Assembly (NCBI GenBank): GCA_014859965.1
Contig: JACZKQ010000065.1
Location: forward strand, 1 to 39,748
Length of the DNA stretch: 39,748 nucleotides
Reading direction: 5' to 3'
DNA from: Phycisphaerae bacterium
GTDB taxonomy: Bacteria; Planctomycetota; Phycisphaerae; Sedimentisphaerales; Anaerohalosphaeraceae
Both the position numbers and the translations under genes were made by a program. Of the stretch, positions 11,065 to 19,222 are shown piece by piece. Each line of letters begins with the position of its first letter. The first letter of the stretch is position 1. Under the pieces are notes generated by a model. That model worked only from the letters and a program-made list of their open reading frames with translations. It ran no database searches and had not been told where the DNA came from.

Positions 11065-12177
11065 ATGTCGGACATAGAGCCATCACCTGTTACGCCGAAT
11101 CGGATCGAATCGATCGATGTCCTGAGGGGATTCGATATGTTCTGGATCATCGGGGGCGGGGCGATTTTTGCGAGTCTGGACAAGGTCTATAACAACACCA
11201 TCACGGGGACGATCAAGGAGCAGCTCAACCATGTGCCGTGGCGGGGTTTTCAGTTCGAGGACCTGATCATGCCGCTGTTCATGTTTATCGTGGGCGTGGT
11301 GATGCCCTACTCATTTGACAAACGCCTCGGCCGCGGCCACAGCAAAAACCGGATCCTGGCACACGTGCTGTTTCGCGCGGTCGTGCTGTTCATTTTGGGC
11401 ATGGTCGCCCAGGGGCGGCTGCTTGAGTTGGACTTGTCGCGGCTGCACATCTACTGCAACACGCTGCAGGCCATTGCCGCGGGATACGTTATCGCAGCGG
11501 TGGCGCTTCTGGCATTTCGGCCGGCAGGGCAGGTAGTTGTGTGTGTGGTGCTTATGTTAGTGTACTGGGGGCTGATGGCGTTGGTGCCGGCGCCGGGTCA
11601 TGCGGCGGGCGATCTGACGCAGGACGGTAATCTTGCGATATATATCGACCGGCTGATCCTGGGGCGGTTCCAGGACCAGACGCATTATACGTGGATATTG
11701 AGCAGTATGACGTTTGGCTCGACCGTGCTGATGGGAGTGTTGGCGGGCCGGTGGCTCCAATCGGGCCGCGGGGGCTTTGTCAAAGCGGCAGGCCTGGTTG
11801 CCGCGGGAGCGATCTGCGTCTGTGTAGGGATGGCGTGGGATTGGATTTTTCCTATTATTAAGCACCTGTGGACAAGTTCGTTCGTTATGCTTTCAGGCGG
11901 CATTTGCCTGGTGCTGTTGGGGCTGTTTTACCTGGTGGTCGACGTGTGGGGCCTGCGGCGATGGGCGTTTGGGTTCAAGGTGATCGGCATGAATGCGATC
12001 TTCGTTTACATGATAACGCACTTGTGGAACTTCCAGAATATGGGCGGCGTCTTCGTCAAAGGCCTGGACAAGTGGCTGGGCCCGTGGGACAACTTCGCCC
12101 ACGCGGCGGCGGGCTTTGCTATTGTGTGGCTCATTCTCCTGTACATGTACCGCAAGAAGACCTTCGTGAAGATATGA
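11065..12177 (+). CDS. COG4299/DUF5009 membrane protein (heparan-alpha-glucosaminide N-acetyltransferase-like)
   Basis: A 370-residue polytopic membrane protein with about ten hydrophobic segments. The N-terminal signature S-I-D-V-L-R-G-F-D-M-F-W and the following F-E-D-L-I-M-P-L-F-M-F-I-V-G segment are characteristic of the COG4299 family. This family is related to lysosomal HGSNAT, which passes acetyl groups across a membrane to glucosamine ends. Planctomycetes often encode such proteins near polysaccharide genes, but none is adjacent here. The ATG at 11065 is preceded by GAGAGGTGG. The acetyltransferase activity is inferred from the family only. Confidence 0.82.
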   Translation: MSDIEPSPVTPNRIESIDVLRGFDMFWIIGGGAIFASLDKVYNNTITGTIKEQLNHVPWRGFQFEDLIMPLFMFIVGVVMPYSFDKRLGRGHSKNRILAHVLFRAVVLFILGMVAQGRLLELDLSRLHIYCNTLQAIAAGYVIAAVALLAFRPAGQVVVCVVLMLVYWGLMALVPAPGHAAGDLTQDGNLAIYIDRLILGRFQDQTHYTWILSSMTFGSTVLMGVLAGRWLQSGRGGFVKAAGLVAAGAICVCVGMAWDWIFPIIKHLWTSSFVMLSGGICLVLLGLFYLVVDVWGLRRWAFGFKVIGMNAIFVYMITHLWNFQNMGGVFVKGLDKWLGPWDNFAHAAAGFAIVWLILLYMYRKKTFVKI

Positions 12178-12302
12178 ATCTTGCCGCGGATGCCTGCGGG
12201 CGTTAACGTCTGCCGGGCTTCAGAGGCGTATCGGACGCCGTGCCTTACGCTGGCGAGTGAGGATCCCTGCTGGTGCTCTGCCGGCGATCACCGCCGTTTT
12301 GT

Positions 12303-12332
12303 TTGGACTTGCGGGCCGGGATTACGTAGTAT
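12303..12332 (+). promoter_or_regulatory. Promoter candidate abutting the TPR-like gene (possible leaderless mRNA)
   Basis: TTGGAC at 12303-12308 and TAGTAT at 12327-12332 are spaced by 18 bases. The expected transcription start, about seven bases after the -10 box, coincides with the ATG at 12339. If the promoter is real, the mRNA would have almost no leader. Confidence 0.35.
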
Positions 12333-12338
12333 GCAGGC

Positions 12339-13157
12339 ATGATAACATTCATTCGAGAGATTATCGCGGCGCCGGTTCGTGTGGCCGCATGGGCGAACGG
12401 GTTCTTGCGATTGTTCGATCCCATCAGGCTCGCCGAGTGGACGTGGCTGCTGACGGGTGACCCGGCCGATGGGGCGGGCGTGGTGGTTCTGACGGCCCGC
12501 GGCAAGGGGGTCGATGCCGCCCGGCAGCGGTGCGAAGCGATCTTTTTGCGGCGGCCGGACGAGCGAATCGCCGCGGCGATGGCGTGGGTGGAGGTATCGC
12601 AGGGGAACAATCCGAAGGGAGCGGCGGAGTGGATTCGGCGATCGCGCGCCGCGGGGTGCCAGGACGGTGCGGCGCTGCTGCAACTGGAACTTTCGCTGAG
12701 CGAGCACACGGAAGGGGACGACTTTCCAGCACTGGTGGATCGGATACTATCGCGTAACGATCTGCCCGGTCACCTGACGCGGGATGCGCTGCTGGGCAAG
12801 GCTCGCGTACTGTTTGCCGAACGGCGGTGGGAGGAGGCCCGGGCGATTGCCGAGCGCATTCTCGTTATCGAGGAACATGCTGTGGCGCGGTGGGTGCGCT
12901 GGGTGACGGCCCAGGCCGCCGGTGACGGCGGGCAGGCCCAGGTTGACTATGCACAGATGACCGCGGGCATGCCGCCGGCGGTGCTGTGGGGGTTCGAGGC
13001 CCTGGGTTGGCTGTATCTTGGCGACGCCGGCAGAGTCGAGGCCGTGCTGAATCGGCGAACAGACGACGGCAAGCCTCCGCTGATTATGGACCGGCGGCTG
13101 GCGGATTATGTGCGAAGCCGGCACGGCGAGGTGTACGGCAGAGAGGATATGAACTAA
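12339..13157 (+). CDS. Hypothetical TPR-like (alpha-solenoid) protein
   Basis: A 272-residue protein not assigned to a named family. The sequence is rich in Ala, Arg and Trp. It shows paired helices with TPR-like spacing, for example A-L-L-G-K-A-R-V-L-F-A-E-R-R-W-E-E-A-R-A-I-A and L-G-W-L-Y-L-G-D-A-G-R-V-E-A-V-L. The first 30 residues are amphipathic to hydrophobic but do not look like a clear signal peptide. Its stop overlaps the start of the M50 protease gene (TAATG), so the two are translationally coupled. A scaffold or regulator role for the protease is a reasonable guess only. Confidence 0.6.
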   Translation: MITFIREIIAAPVRVAAWANGFLRLFDPIRLAEWTWLLTGDPADGAGVVVLTARGKGVDAARQRCEAIFLRRPDERIAAAMAWVEVSQGNNPKGAAEWIRRSRAAGCQDGAALLQLELSLSEHTEGDDFPALVDRILSRNDLPGHLTRDALLGKARVLFAERRWEEARAIAERILVIEEHAVARWVRWVTAQAAGDGGQAQVDYAQMTAGMPPAVLWGFEALGWLYLGDAGRVEAVLNRRTDDGKPPLIMDRRLADYVRSRHGEVYGREDMN

Positions 13158-13738
13158 TGTGGAAGACGGCCTTAATATTGTTGCCGGGTCTGGTTATTGG
13201 ATTAACCGTTCACGAGGCGGCGCATGCGATTAGTGCGCGGTGGCTCGGCGACCGGACGGCCGAGCGTATGGGGCGCGTGAGTCTGAACCCGCTGCGGCAT
13301 TTGTCACCTTTGGGAACGCTGGCGTTGTTCTTCATTGGCTTCGGGTGGGGCAAGCCGGTCATTGTGAATCTGTACAATTTCAAGAAGCCCAAGCTTTATT
13401 ATTTGCTAAGTTCGCTTGCGGGCCCGGCGAGCAACCTGCTGCTGTGTGCGATTTCGCTGGGCGTGCTGCACCTTAGGCCGCACTGGGTGATCGAGTGGAT
13501 AGCCACGTCTGTATTCTACATTAACGCGATCCTGGCGGTGATCAACCTGCTGCCGGTGCCGCCCCTGGACGGCAGCAAGATATGGCCGTGCCTGATACCT
13601 GGCATGCGGCCGACCATTTCGGACAAATGGGGCAAGATATGGATCGTCATTTTGCTCGTGGCGCTCTACAGCGGCGCGATCGACGGCGTCATCGGCCGAA
13701 CGCTGACGGTCCTGACCAGGCTGCTGCCGACATCCTGA
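13157..13738 (+). CDS. Site-2-type intramembrane metalloprotease (peptidase family M50)
   Basis: A 193-residue membrane protease of the short Rip-like M50 group without a PDZ domain. The zinc-binding H-E-A-A-H lies in the first membrane helix (His19, Glu20, His23). The third ligand is in L-P-V-P-P-L-D-G with Asp138. The G-R-V-S-L-N-P-L-R-H and W-G-K-P-V segments are typical of this group. It should cleave a membrane-embedded substrate, often an anti-sigma factor or signal peptide remnant, but no such partner is encoded nearby. The ATG at 13157 overlaps the upstream stop, with AGAGAGGA about ten bases earlier. Confidence 0.88.
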   Translation: MWKTALILLPGLVIGLTVHEAAHAISARWLGDRTAERMGRVSLNPLRHLSPLGTLALFFIGFGWGKPVIVNLYNFKKPKLYYLLSSLAGPASNLLLCAISLGVLHLRPHWVIEWIATSVFYINAILAVINLLPVPPLDGSKIWPCLIPGMRPTISDKWGKIWIVILLVALYSGAIDGVIGRTLTVLTRLLPTS

Positions 13739-14029
13739 CCGAGGTGCAAAGTATGAAAAACAAAGCAAGTCGTGGTCTGACTCCCTGCCGAGAAGTCCAG
13801 CGGGACCGCCTTCGGCTGACGGCGCAGGGATGGTGAGCCGAGCGGGATTGTTGGCCGCAGGCTTGGGGCGGGCGATTTGTGCGGGGCTGGCTATCGGCCG
13901 CGGGTGGGCGGAATTTGCCTGCGAAAGGGTCTTTTCAGTATTGGCATGGGTTTTTCTGAAAAATTACTTGCAAAAGTTCGATGAATCCGTAGGATTCAGT
14001 GCTTAATGCTCTGCCGAACGGGGTAAAAC
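13739..14029. other. Intergenic region after the M50 protease gene
   Basis: No convincing gene is seen. A 27-codon frame at 13753-13836 has no recognisable similarity and a biased composition. A perfect seven-pair inverted repeat with a three-base loop lies at 13982-13998. A weak promoter pair, TTGCAA at 13968-13973 and TAGGAT at 13990-13995 with 16-base spacing, could serve the small frameshifted gene and the tRNA that follow. Confidence 0.4.
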
Positions 14030-14210
14030 GTGTTTGCAGGGGCCGACAGTTATCGCGACATGGTCGGCTCAAGCCTCCGGCAGGACCAGGTCAGCCTGCT
14101 CACGAAGCGGGCTTCGCGACAACTTGGATGTCTACTACGACGCGCTTATGTTCTTGCAGGAGCAGGGTTTGCGCGGGTTTTCAGTGTCCGCGACAGCAGG
14201 TGGGGCCTGA
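14030..14210 (+). pseudogene. Small gene split by a frameshift (about 59 residues if repaired)
   Basis: From GTG 14030 one frame reads V-F-A-G-A-D-S-Y-R-D-M-V and so on to K-R-A-S near 14116. The same style of sequence then continues in the next frame from 14118 as D-N-L-D-V-Y-Y-D-A-L-M-F-L-Q-E-Q-G-L-R-G-F-S to TGA at 14208-14210. Both halves use ordinary codons and read as one helical protein, so a single-base slip around 14117 is the simplest explanation. A stop at 14024 lies just before the GTG. The family is not recognised. It may be a broken gene, an assembly error, or two unrelated chance frames. Confidence 0.4.
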
Positions 14211-14245
14211 AGACAGTAAGACGACACATAAAATAGAGAAATCGA

Positions 14246-14317
14246 TACCCGGTGGTGTAATTGGCAACACTCGAGTTTTTGGTACTCGCATTCCAGGTTC
14301 GAGTCCTGGCCGGGTAG
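14246..14317 (+). tRNA. tRNA-Gln (anticodon UUG)
   Basis: A full cloverleaf folds over 72 bases. It has a seven-pair acceptor stem (TACCCGG with CCGGGTA), a four-pair D stem with an eight-base loop, and a five-pair anticodon stem CGAGT/ACTCG around loop TTTTGGT. A four-base variable loop and a five-pair T stem CCAGG/CCTGG around TTCGAGT complete it. The anticodon TTG is at 14279-14281 and decodes CAA. The discriminator base is G and CCA is not encoded, so it must be added after transcription. Confidence 0.95.
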
Positions 14318-14396
14318 ATCGGTATGATTTTCGACAGAAGCAAGGCATGCGGGCGTGCCGGAACAGTGCTTTGCAGATTTTTGAGAGGGCAGGACG

Positions 14397-15635
14397 ATCG
14401 CTGAACGAGTTGCGATAATATTGGCTGCGGGCCAAAGCAGTCGGATGAATACAAAGCTGCCGAAGGTGCTGCACGAGGTGTGCGGACGCCCGATGCTGGC
14501 CTATGTGCTGGATGCGTGCCGCGAAATGGGTGTGTCGAAGATACTCGTGGTCGTTGGCTACGGCAGGGAGGAGATCGTCGAGCGGTACAAGAACGATGAA
14601 GATATCGTCTTTGTAGAGCAGACGGAGCAGAAAGGCACGGGCCATGCGGTGATATGCTGCCGCGAACATCTGGAGGGGTTTAAGGGTCAGACACTGATCC
14701 TTTGCGGTGACGGGCCGCTGATCCGCAGCGAGACGCTCAAAGTGCTGATAGACAAACATGCGTCCGAGCGGTCGGCGGCGACATTGGCGACGACGATTCT
14801 GGAGGCCCCCACCGGGTATGGGCGAATTGTCCGCGATTCCTATGGCAACATGCAGGGCATCGTAGAGGAGAACGACTGTAACGAGGCTCAGCGTCGGATT
14901 TGCGAAGTGAACCCCGCGTATTACTGCTTTAACACGCCGGCCCTGCTGGAGGCGGTTTCGCAGATTACTCCCAACAACGTGAAAAAAGAGTACTATCTCA
15001 CGGACGCAATCCACATCCTGATCGGTTCGGGCCATAAGGTCGTGGCGATCACGGCGGTGGCGCCGGAGGACGCGATGGGCGTCAACAACCGGGCCCAGCT
15101 CAGCGAAGCCAGCAAGATCATGCAGTCGCGGATACAGGAAAAACTGATGAATAACGGCGTGACGATCGTGGATCCGCCGAATACGTGGATCGACGCCCGG
15201 GCCCGAATAGGGCAGGACACGGTCGTTGAACCGTTTACGTATATTCACGGCCAGGTGAGGATCGGGCGCAACTGCCGCGTGGGGCCGTTTGCGTATCTTC
15301 GCGACGAAACCGTGCTGGGCGACGACGTGGTTCTGGGCGTCTTTACGGAATTGAAAAATACGACGCTTGGCGACGGCGCGCGGGTGCGGCACCACAGCTA
15401 TCTGGGCGACGCGTCGATCGGCGACAACGTGAACATCGGCGCCGGATCAATTACCGCCAATTACGACGGAGTGAGCATCCTGCAGACGACCATCGGCAAG
15501 AACAGCTTTATCGGGGCCGGGTCGGTGCTGATCGCGCCGCTTATGATGAAGGATCATTCTCATGTCGAGCCGGGCCGCATGGTGCGGCAGCAGGATCTCG
15601 ACGGGCTCAAAGAAGAGCGGGAGGCGCAGTCGTGA
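14397..15635 (+). CDS. glmU: Bifunctional UDP-N-acetylglucosamine pyrophosphorylase / glucosamine-1-phosphate acetyltransferase
   Basis: Makes UDP-GlcNAc, the precursor for peptidoglycan and lipid A. The N-terminal uridyltransferase has L-A-A-G-Q-S-S-R-M and K-L-P-K-V-L-H-E-V. The C-terminal left-handed beta-helix has H-H-S-Y-L-G-D, with the catalytic His position, and N-I-G-A-G-S-I-T-A-N-Y-D-G. The C-terminal tail is shorter than in E. coli. The start is a problem. The essential first strand (V-A-I-I-L-A-A-G) is encoded from about 14409, yet no ATG, GTG or TTG exists between the stop at 14382 and TTG 14421. ATC 14397 is chosen here because GAGAGGG (14383-14389) lies seven bases before it; TTG 14421 would truncate the strand. 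The stop overlaps prs. Confidence 0.9.
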   Translation: MAERVAIILAAGQSSRMNTKLPKVLHEVCGRPMLAYVLDACREMGVSKILVVVGYGREEIVERYKNDEDIVFVEQTEQKGTGHAVICCREHLEGFKGQTLILCGDGPLIRSETLKVLIDKHASERSAATLATTILEAPTGYGRIVRDSYGNMQGIVEENDCNEAQRRICEVNPAYYCFNTPALLEAVSQITPNNVKKEYYLTDAIHILIGSGHKVVAITAVAPEDAMGVNNRAQLSEASKIMQSRIQEKLMNNGVTIVDPPNTWIDARARIGQDTVVEPFTYIHGQVRIGRNCRVGPFAYLRDETVLGDDVVLGVFTELKNTTLGDGARVRHHSYLGDASIGDNVNIGAGSITANYDGVSILQTTIGKNSFIGAGSVLIAPLMMKDHSHVEPGRMVRQQDLDGLKEEREAQS

Positions 15636-16585
15636 TTAATCATCCCGTGTTGATTTTCGGGGGGACGAGTAATCCGAAACTGACGGCCGCGATCTGTGAG
15701 TGTGCGGACTTGCAGCCGGGCAGTGCCAAAATCGAGACTTTTCCGGATACGGAGAAGCTGATCCGGCTGGAATCGGATGTGCGCGGCAACGACTGTTTCG
15801 TGGTGCAGCCGACGTGTGCGCCGGTGGATGCGAACCTGATGGAACTGCTGATTTTCCTGGATTGTCTTCGCCGGGCCAGTGCGGCGCGGGTCACGGCGGT
15901 AATACCTTACTTCGGATACGCGCGGCAGGACCGTAAGGATGCCGGGCGGGTGCCGATCACGGCGAAGCTGACAGCCAACCTGATCGCAACGGCGGGCGCC
16001 GACCGTGTTCTGGCGATTGACCTCCATGCCAAGCAGCTGCAGGGCTTTTTCGATATTCCGATGGATCATCTGACCGCCGAGCCGGTCTTTCTTAAGTACT
16101 TCCGGAAGAAGGCGATCCCGGACTTGACTGTGGTGGCGCCGGACGTGGGCAACATGAAGACGGCGTCGCGCTATGCGACGGCGCTGGGCGGGGAACTGGT
16201 GGTGATTCATAAGCGGCGCGTCAGCGGCAGCGAAGTGGAATGCGAGGAGATCATCGGCCGCGTCGAAGGGCGCAACGTATTGATGGTCGACGACATGATC
16301 TCGACCGCCGGCACCGTCTGCAGTGCGACCAAGCTGGTCAAAAGCCGCGGGGCCAGGAGCGTGACGGTCGGGGCGACGCACGGTGTGTTTTCGGGTTCGG
16401 CGGTGGCGCGTTTGCAGGCTTCGGAGATTGACGAGGTCCTGGTGACCGACACCATTCCTCTCAACGGCAAGGTAAAGGAACTGAAGAATATCAAGGTGCT
16501 TTCGGTGGCGCCGCTCCTGGGAGAGGCGATCCGCCGGATACACATGAATGAATCGGTCAGCGGTATGTTTAACGGCATAGGTTAA
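15632..16585 (+). CDS. prs: Ribose-phosphate pyrophosphokinase (PRPP synthetase)
   Basis: Forms PRPP from ribose 5-phosphate and ATP, feeding nucleotide, His and Trp synthesis. The protein has 317 residues, the usual size. Visible motifs are Y-F-G-Y-A-R-Q-D-R-K, the I-D-L-H-A-K-Q-L-Q-G-F-F metal/substrate segment, and the PRPP-binding loop V-L-M-V-D-D-M-I-S-T-A-G-T. The start is GTG 15632, which overlaps the glmU stop (GTGA), so the genes are coupled. The glmU-prs-rplY-pth order is the same as gcaD-prs-ctc-spoVC in Bacillus. Confidence 0.95.
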   Translation: MINHPVLIFGGTSNPKLTAAICECADLQPGSAKIETFPDTEKLIRLESDVRGNDCFVVQPTCAPVDANLMELLIFLDCLRRASAARVTAVIPYFGYARQDRKDAGRVPITAKLTANLIATAGADRVLAIDLHAKQLQGFFDIPMDHLTAEPVFLKYFRKKAIPDLTVVAPDVGNMKTASRYATALGGELVVIHKRRVSGSEVECEEIIGRVEGRNVLMVDDMISTAGTVCSATKLVKSRGARSVTVGATHGVFSGSAVARLQASEIDEVLVTDTIPLNGKVKELKNIKVLSVAPLLGEAIRRIHMNESVSGMFNGIG

Positions 16586-16649
16586 GTATGTTTGCGCGGT
16601 GCGTCCGCACGGTGCGGCGCCGGCGCGCGTGAGAATAGTCGAGGGAATT

Positions 16650-17282
16650 ATGGCAGACAGAGCGAAGATAAAAGCAGAAATAAGAACATCGCTGGGTTCG
16701 CGGCACGCGGCGGCGATTCGACGGCAGGGAAAATTGCCGGCCGTAGTTTACGGTCACAAGGAAGCGCCGGTTGCGGTCGCGTTGGATACACACGAATTCA
16801 TCGAGCACCTGCACCACGGCAACCGCTTGTTCGACGTGGATATGGACGGCGCGAAGGCAACGCTGCTGGTGAAAGATCTTCAATACGACCACCTTGGCAA
16901 GAACGTGATCCACGCGGACATGGTTCGCGTCGACCTCAAGGAAAAGGTGACGCTCACGGTTTCCGTTGAGCTGCGCGGTATGGCCAAAGGCGCCGCGGAG
17001 GGCGGTATTCTCGACCAGCACCTTGATCATCTTGAGGTCGAGTGCCTTGTAACGGAAATCCCGGATGTGATCGGGGTGTCGATCAAGGAACTGGGTCTCG
17101 ATGAAGCGATTCACGCCGGCGACGTGACGCTGCCCGCGGGGGTGACCCTGGTGACGGATCCAGAGGCGCTTCTGGTGACATGCCATGTGCTGGCCGCGGC
17201 CAAGACGACGGAAGAAATGGAAGCAGAGGCGCCGACTGCTCCGGAAGTTATTACGCAGCGTGCCGAGGAAGAAACCGAGTGA
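16650..17282 (+). CDS. rplY: 50S ribosomal protein L25 / general stress protein Ctc form
   Basis: Binds 5S rRNA in the large subunit. The 210-residue length is the long TL5/Ctc form, with an N-terminal L25 beta-barrel (G-K-L-P-A-V-V-Y-G, L-L-V-K-D-L-Q-Y-D) and a C-terminal Ctc domain (L-P-A-G-V-T-L-V-T-D-P-E). A short acidic tail follows. ATG 16650 is chosen because GAGGG lies just upstream and the family homology starts there; an in-frame upstream ATG would add 17 unsupported residues. The gap after prs contains a GC-rich perfect palindrome at 16605-16617, which could form an attenuator-like hairpin. Confidence 0.92.
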   Translation: MADRAKIKAEIRTSLGSRHAAAIRRQGKLPAVVYGHKEAPVAVALDTHEFIEHLHHGNRLFDVDMDGAKATLLVKDLQYDHLGKNVIHADMVRVDLKEKVTLTVSVELRGMAKGAAEGGILDQHLDHLEVECLVTEIPDVIGVSIKELGLDEAIHAGDVTLPAGVTLVTDPEALLVTCHVLAAAKTTEEMEAEAPTAPEVITQRAEEETE

Positions 17283-17322
17283 GCAAGGCCGTGCGGCGCG
17301 GGGCTTTTACCCTGGAGGTATA

Positions 17323-17970
17323 TTGGGGCGTTTGTTCGAACGGATGTGCGGCTGTTTTCGGAGCCGGAATGAAGCGCCAAGCGAGATGGGGCCGATGCGG
17401 CTGATCGTCGGGCTGGGCAATCCCGGTGCGGCGTACGCGGGAACACGGCACAACGTCGGTTTTGAAGTGGTCGATAAGCTGGCGGCCCGTTTCGGCACGG
17501 ACGTTAAGCGCAAGAAGTTCGGCTCGCTGACCGGTGAGTTCGCGGCGGGCGGCGGCAAGGTTGTGCTGCTCAAGCCGCAGGAGTTTATGAACCGCAGCGG
17601 CCAGGCGGTGGCGACGGCCGTCGGATTTTATAAGGTGCCGCTGCAGGACGTGATGGTGGTTACGGATGATCTGGCCCTCGAACCGGGACGGATCCGGATG
17701 CGGCCGAGCGGTTCTGCCGGCGGACACAACGGACTGAAGGACATTATTCTGCGTCTGGGCAGCGAGGACTTTGGTCGGCTGCGCGTGGGCGTCGGAGGGC
17801 CCGGCGGCGGCAATACGAAGGATTACGTGCTCTCACGGCCGGCCAGAGACGAGCGCGAGGCGATCGAGTCGGCCATCGCCGCTGCGGTCGAGGCGCTCAG
17901 TTGCTGGTTGCAGGAAGGAATCGACGCGGCCATGAGCAAATATAACGTGCGAAAAAGCGAGAACGATTGA
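17323..17970 (+). CDS. pth: Peptidyl-tRNA hydrolase
   Basis: Releases peptides from prematurely dropped peptidyl-tRNA. The family core runs from M-R-L-I-V-G-L-G-N-P-G and includes the catalytic His in T-R-H-N-V-G-F, the Asn of F-M-N-R-S-G, the Asp of V-V-T-D-D-L, and G-G-H-N-G-L-K. The start is ambiguous. TTG 17323 has a perfect GGAGG (17314-17318) but adds 24 residues to the usual N-terminus. ATG 17386 and ATG 17395 give the normal length of about 191 residues but have no visible ribosome-binding site. TTG is kept here for its upstream signal. The reading frame and product are certain. Confidence 0.93.
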   Translation: MGRLFERMCGCFRSRNEAPSEMGPMRLIVGLGNPGAAYAGTRHNVGFEVVDKLAARFGTDVKRKKFGSLTGEFAAGGGKVVLLKPQEFMNRSGQAVATAVGFYKVPLQDVMVVTDDLALEPGRIRMRPSGSAGGHNGLKDIILRLGSEDFGRLRVGVGGPGGGNTKDYVLSRPARDEREAIESAIAAAVEALSCWLQEGIDAAMSKYNVRKSEND

Positions 17971-18019
17971 GACGCATTCTTCTTGCGATCAGTGATTTGT
18001 AAATGTGACATGAAGGCTT

Positions 18020-18028
18020 TGTGGATAA
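18020..18028 (-). promoter_or_regulatory. Perfect DnaA-box 9-mer upstream of rpsF
   Basis: TGTGGATAA on the + strand is the exact complement of the consensus DnaA box TTATCCACA. It lies in the pth-rpsF gap, a few bases before the rpsF ribosome-binding site. Only one other perfect copy was noticed in the window, so this may be chance or a DnaA-regulated site. Confidence 0.35.
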
Positions 18029-18046
18029 GACGTAGGGAGGTCTAGT

Positions 18047-18538
18047 TTGGAAACGGCAGTAAAGCGAATGTATGAAGGCTTGTTCCTCGTGGACAGCGGC
18101 GAGGCGGCGGCCAACTGGCAGGCCGTGAATGGCGCAATCGAGAAGATATTGAGCAGGAGCGAGGCCGACATCGTCTCGATGAAGAAATGGGACGAGCGGC
18201 GGCTGGCGTACGATATCGGCCGCAAGAGCCGCGGTACGTACATCCTGGTCTACTTCAACTGCGATCCGAGGCGCGTGGGCGCGATCGAACGGGACGTTCA
18301 GTTGTCCGAGACGATTGTTCGCGTAATGATTCTTCGGACGGACAAGATGAGTCCTGAGGACATCGCCCGACCGACGCCGGCAATGGTCATGGAGCAGGAT
18401 GAAGCGGCCGCCAAGGCTCGCATGGAAGCAGACGCAGATCGGCGGGCGACAGAAGCCGAATCGCAGGAAGCTGCCGTGTCCGGCGAGGACGAATTTGTGG
18501 ACACCGGCGAAGAAGAAGATATCGCCGACGAAGCATAG
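18047..18538 (+). CDS. rpsF: 30S ribosomal protein S6
   Basis: Small-subunit protein that pairs with S18 on the platform. The first 100 residues carry the S6 fold (Y-E-G-L-F-L-V-D, W-D-E-R-R-L-A-Y-D-I, G-T-Y-I-L-V-Y-F, E-T-I-V-R-V-M-I-L-R). The protein then extends to 163 residues with an Ala/Glu/Asp-rich tail of about 55 residues, longer than in most bacteria. The start is TTG 18047, six bases after a strong AGGGAGG. It heads the rpsF-ssb-rpsR-rplI-dnaB cluster. Confidence 0.93.
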   Translation: METAVKRMYEGLFLVDSGEAAANWQAVNGAIEKILSRSEADIVSMKKWDERRLAYDIGRKSRGTYILVYFNCDPRRVGAIERDVQLSETIVRVMILRTDKMSPEDIARPTPAMVMEQDEAAAKARMEADADRRATEAESQEAAVSGEDEFVDTGEEEDIADEA

Positions 18539-18640
18539 GATCCGCACCTGCAGGACGCCGGTACGTGCGCCTCGGGTGGACGTCCAGCCGTCATGCGGAT
18601 GGACGCTCTGTGACGGATCGACAAAGACAGGGAGAGTGAC

Positions 18641-19102
18641 ATGGCAAGTTACAACAAGGTGATTCTGTTAGGCAATCTGACGCGGGACCCGGAGTTGCGG
18701 TACACCCCTAATCAGACGCCGGTGGTAGAGTTCGGTATTGCCACCAACCGACGCTGGATGGGTCAGGACGGTCAGCAAAAAGAAGAGACCTGTTTTGTAG
18801 ACTGTAACATGTTTGGCAAGCGCGCCGAAGTGCTGAATAAATACATGAAGAAGGGCAACCCCTTGTTTGTCGAGGGCAGACTTTCATTCGATAGCTGGCA
18901 GGCGCAGGACGGAACAAAACGCAGCAAGCTGCGGGTTACGATTGAGGATTTTCAGTTCATCAGCAGCGGACCGCGCACCGGCGCAGGTGGCGGCAGCGGC
19001 GGCGGGGGCGGCGGTTATCGCGGCCCTGCCGACAACGGCCCGGGCCCGGATGACCGCGGCGATGATCCCTATGGCGGCTCCGTCGACGATATTCCGTTCT
19101 GA
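18641..19102 (+). CDS. ssb: Single-stranded DNA-binding protein
   Basis: Coats single-stranded DNA in replication and repair and recruits partners through its tail. The OB-fold (N-K-V-I-L-L-G-N-L-T-R-D-P-E, G-I-A-T-N-R-R-W, V-E-G-R-L) spans about 110 residues. A flexible linker very rich in Gly follows and ends in the partner-binding tip D-D-I-P-F. The protein is 153 residues long. The ATG at 18641 is preceded by GGGAGAG. Its position between rpsF and rpsR is the standard one. Confidence 0.96.
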   Translation: MASYNKVILLGNLTRDPELRYTPNQTPVVEFGIATNRRWMGQDGQQKEETCFVDCNMFGKRAEVLNKYMKKGNPLFVEGRLSFDSWQAQDGTKRSKLRVTIEDFQFISSGPRTGAGGGSGGGGGGYRGPADNGPGPDDRGDDPYGGSVDDIPF

Positions 19103-19222
19103 GGGGTCGTTCGGCATCTGATGTGGTATGAGTGAATGAATGGATGTTGACCTTGTAGGTCTATGTGTAAAACGTCGTGATGTATTAATTTCAATGGTAA
19201 ATTTTGTGGCAGCAGGTAGAAT

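Noticed and set aside
13753..13836. 27-codon frame after the M50 protease gene
   Set aside because: It has a short, Arg-rich sequence, no recognisable similarity and no convincing ribosome-binding site.
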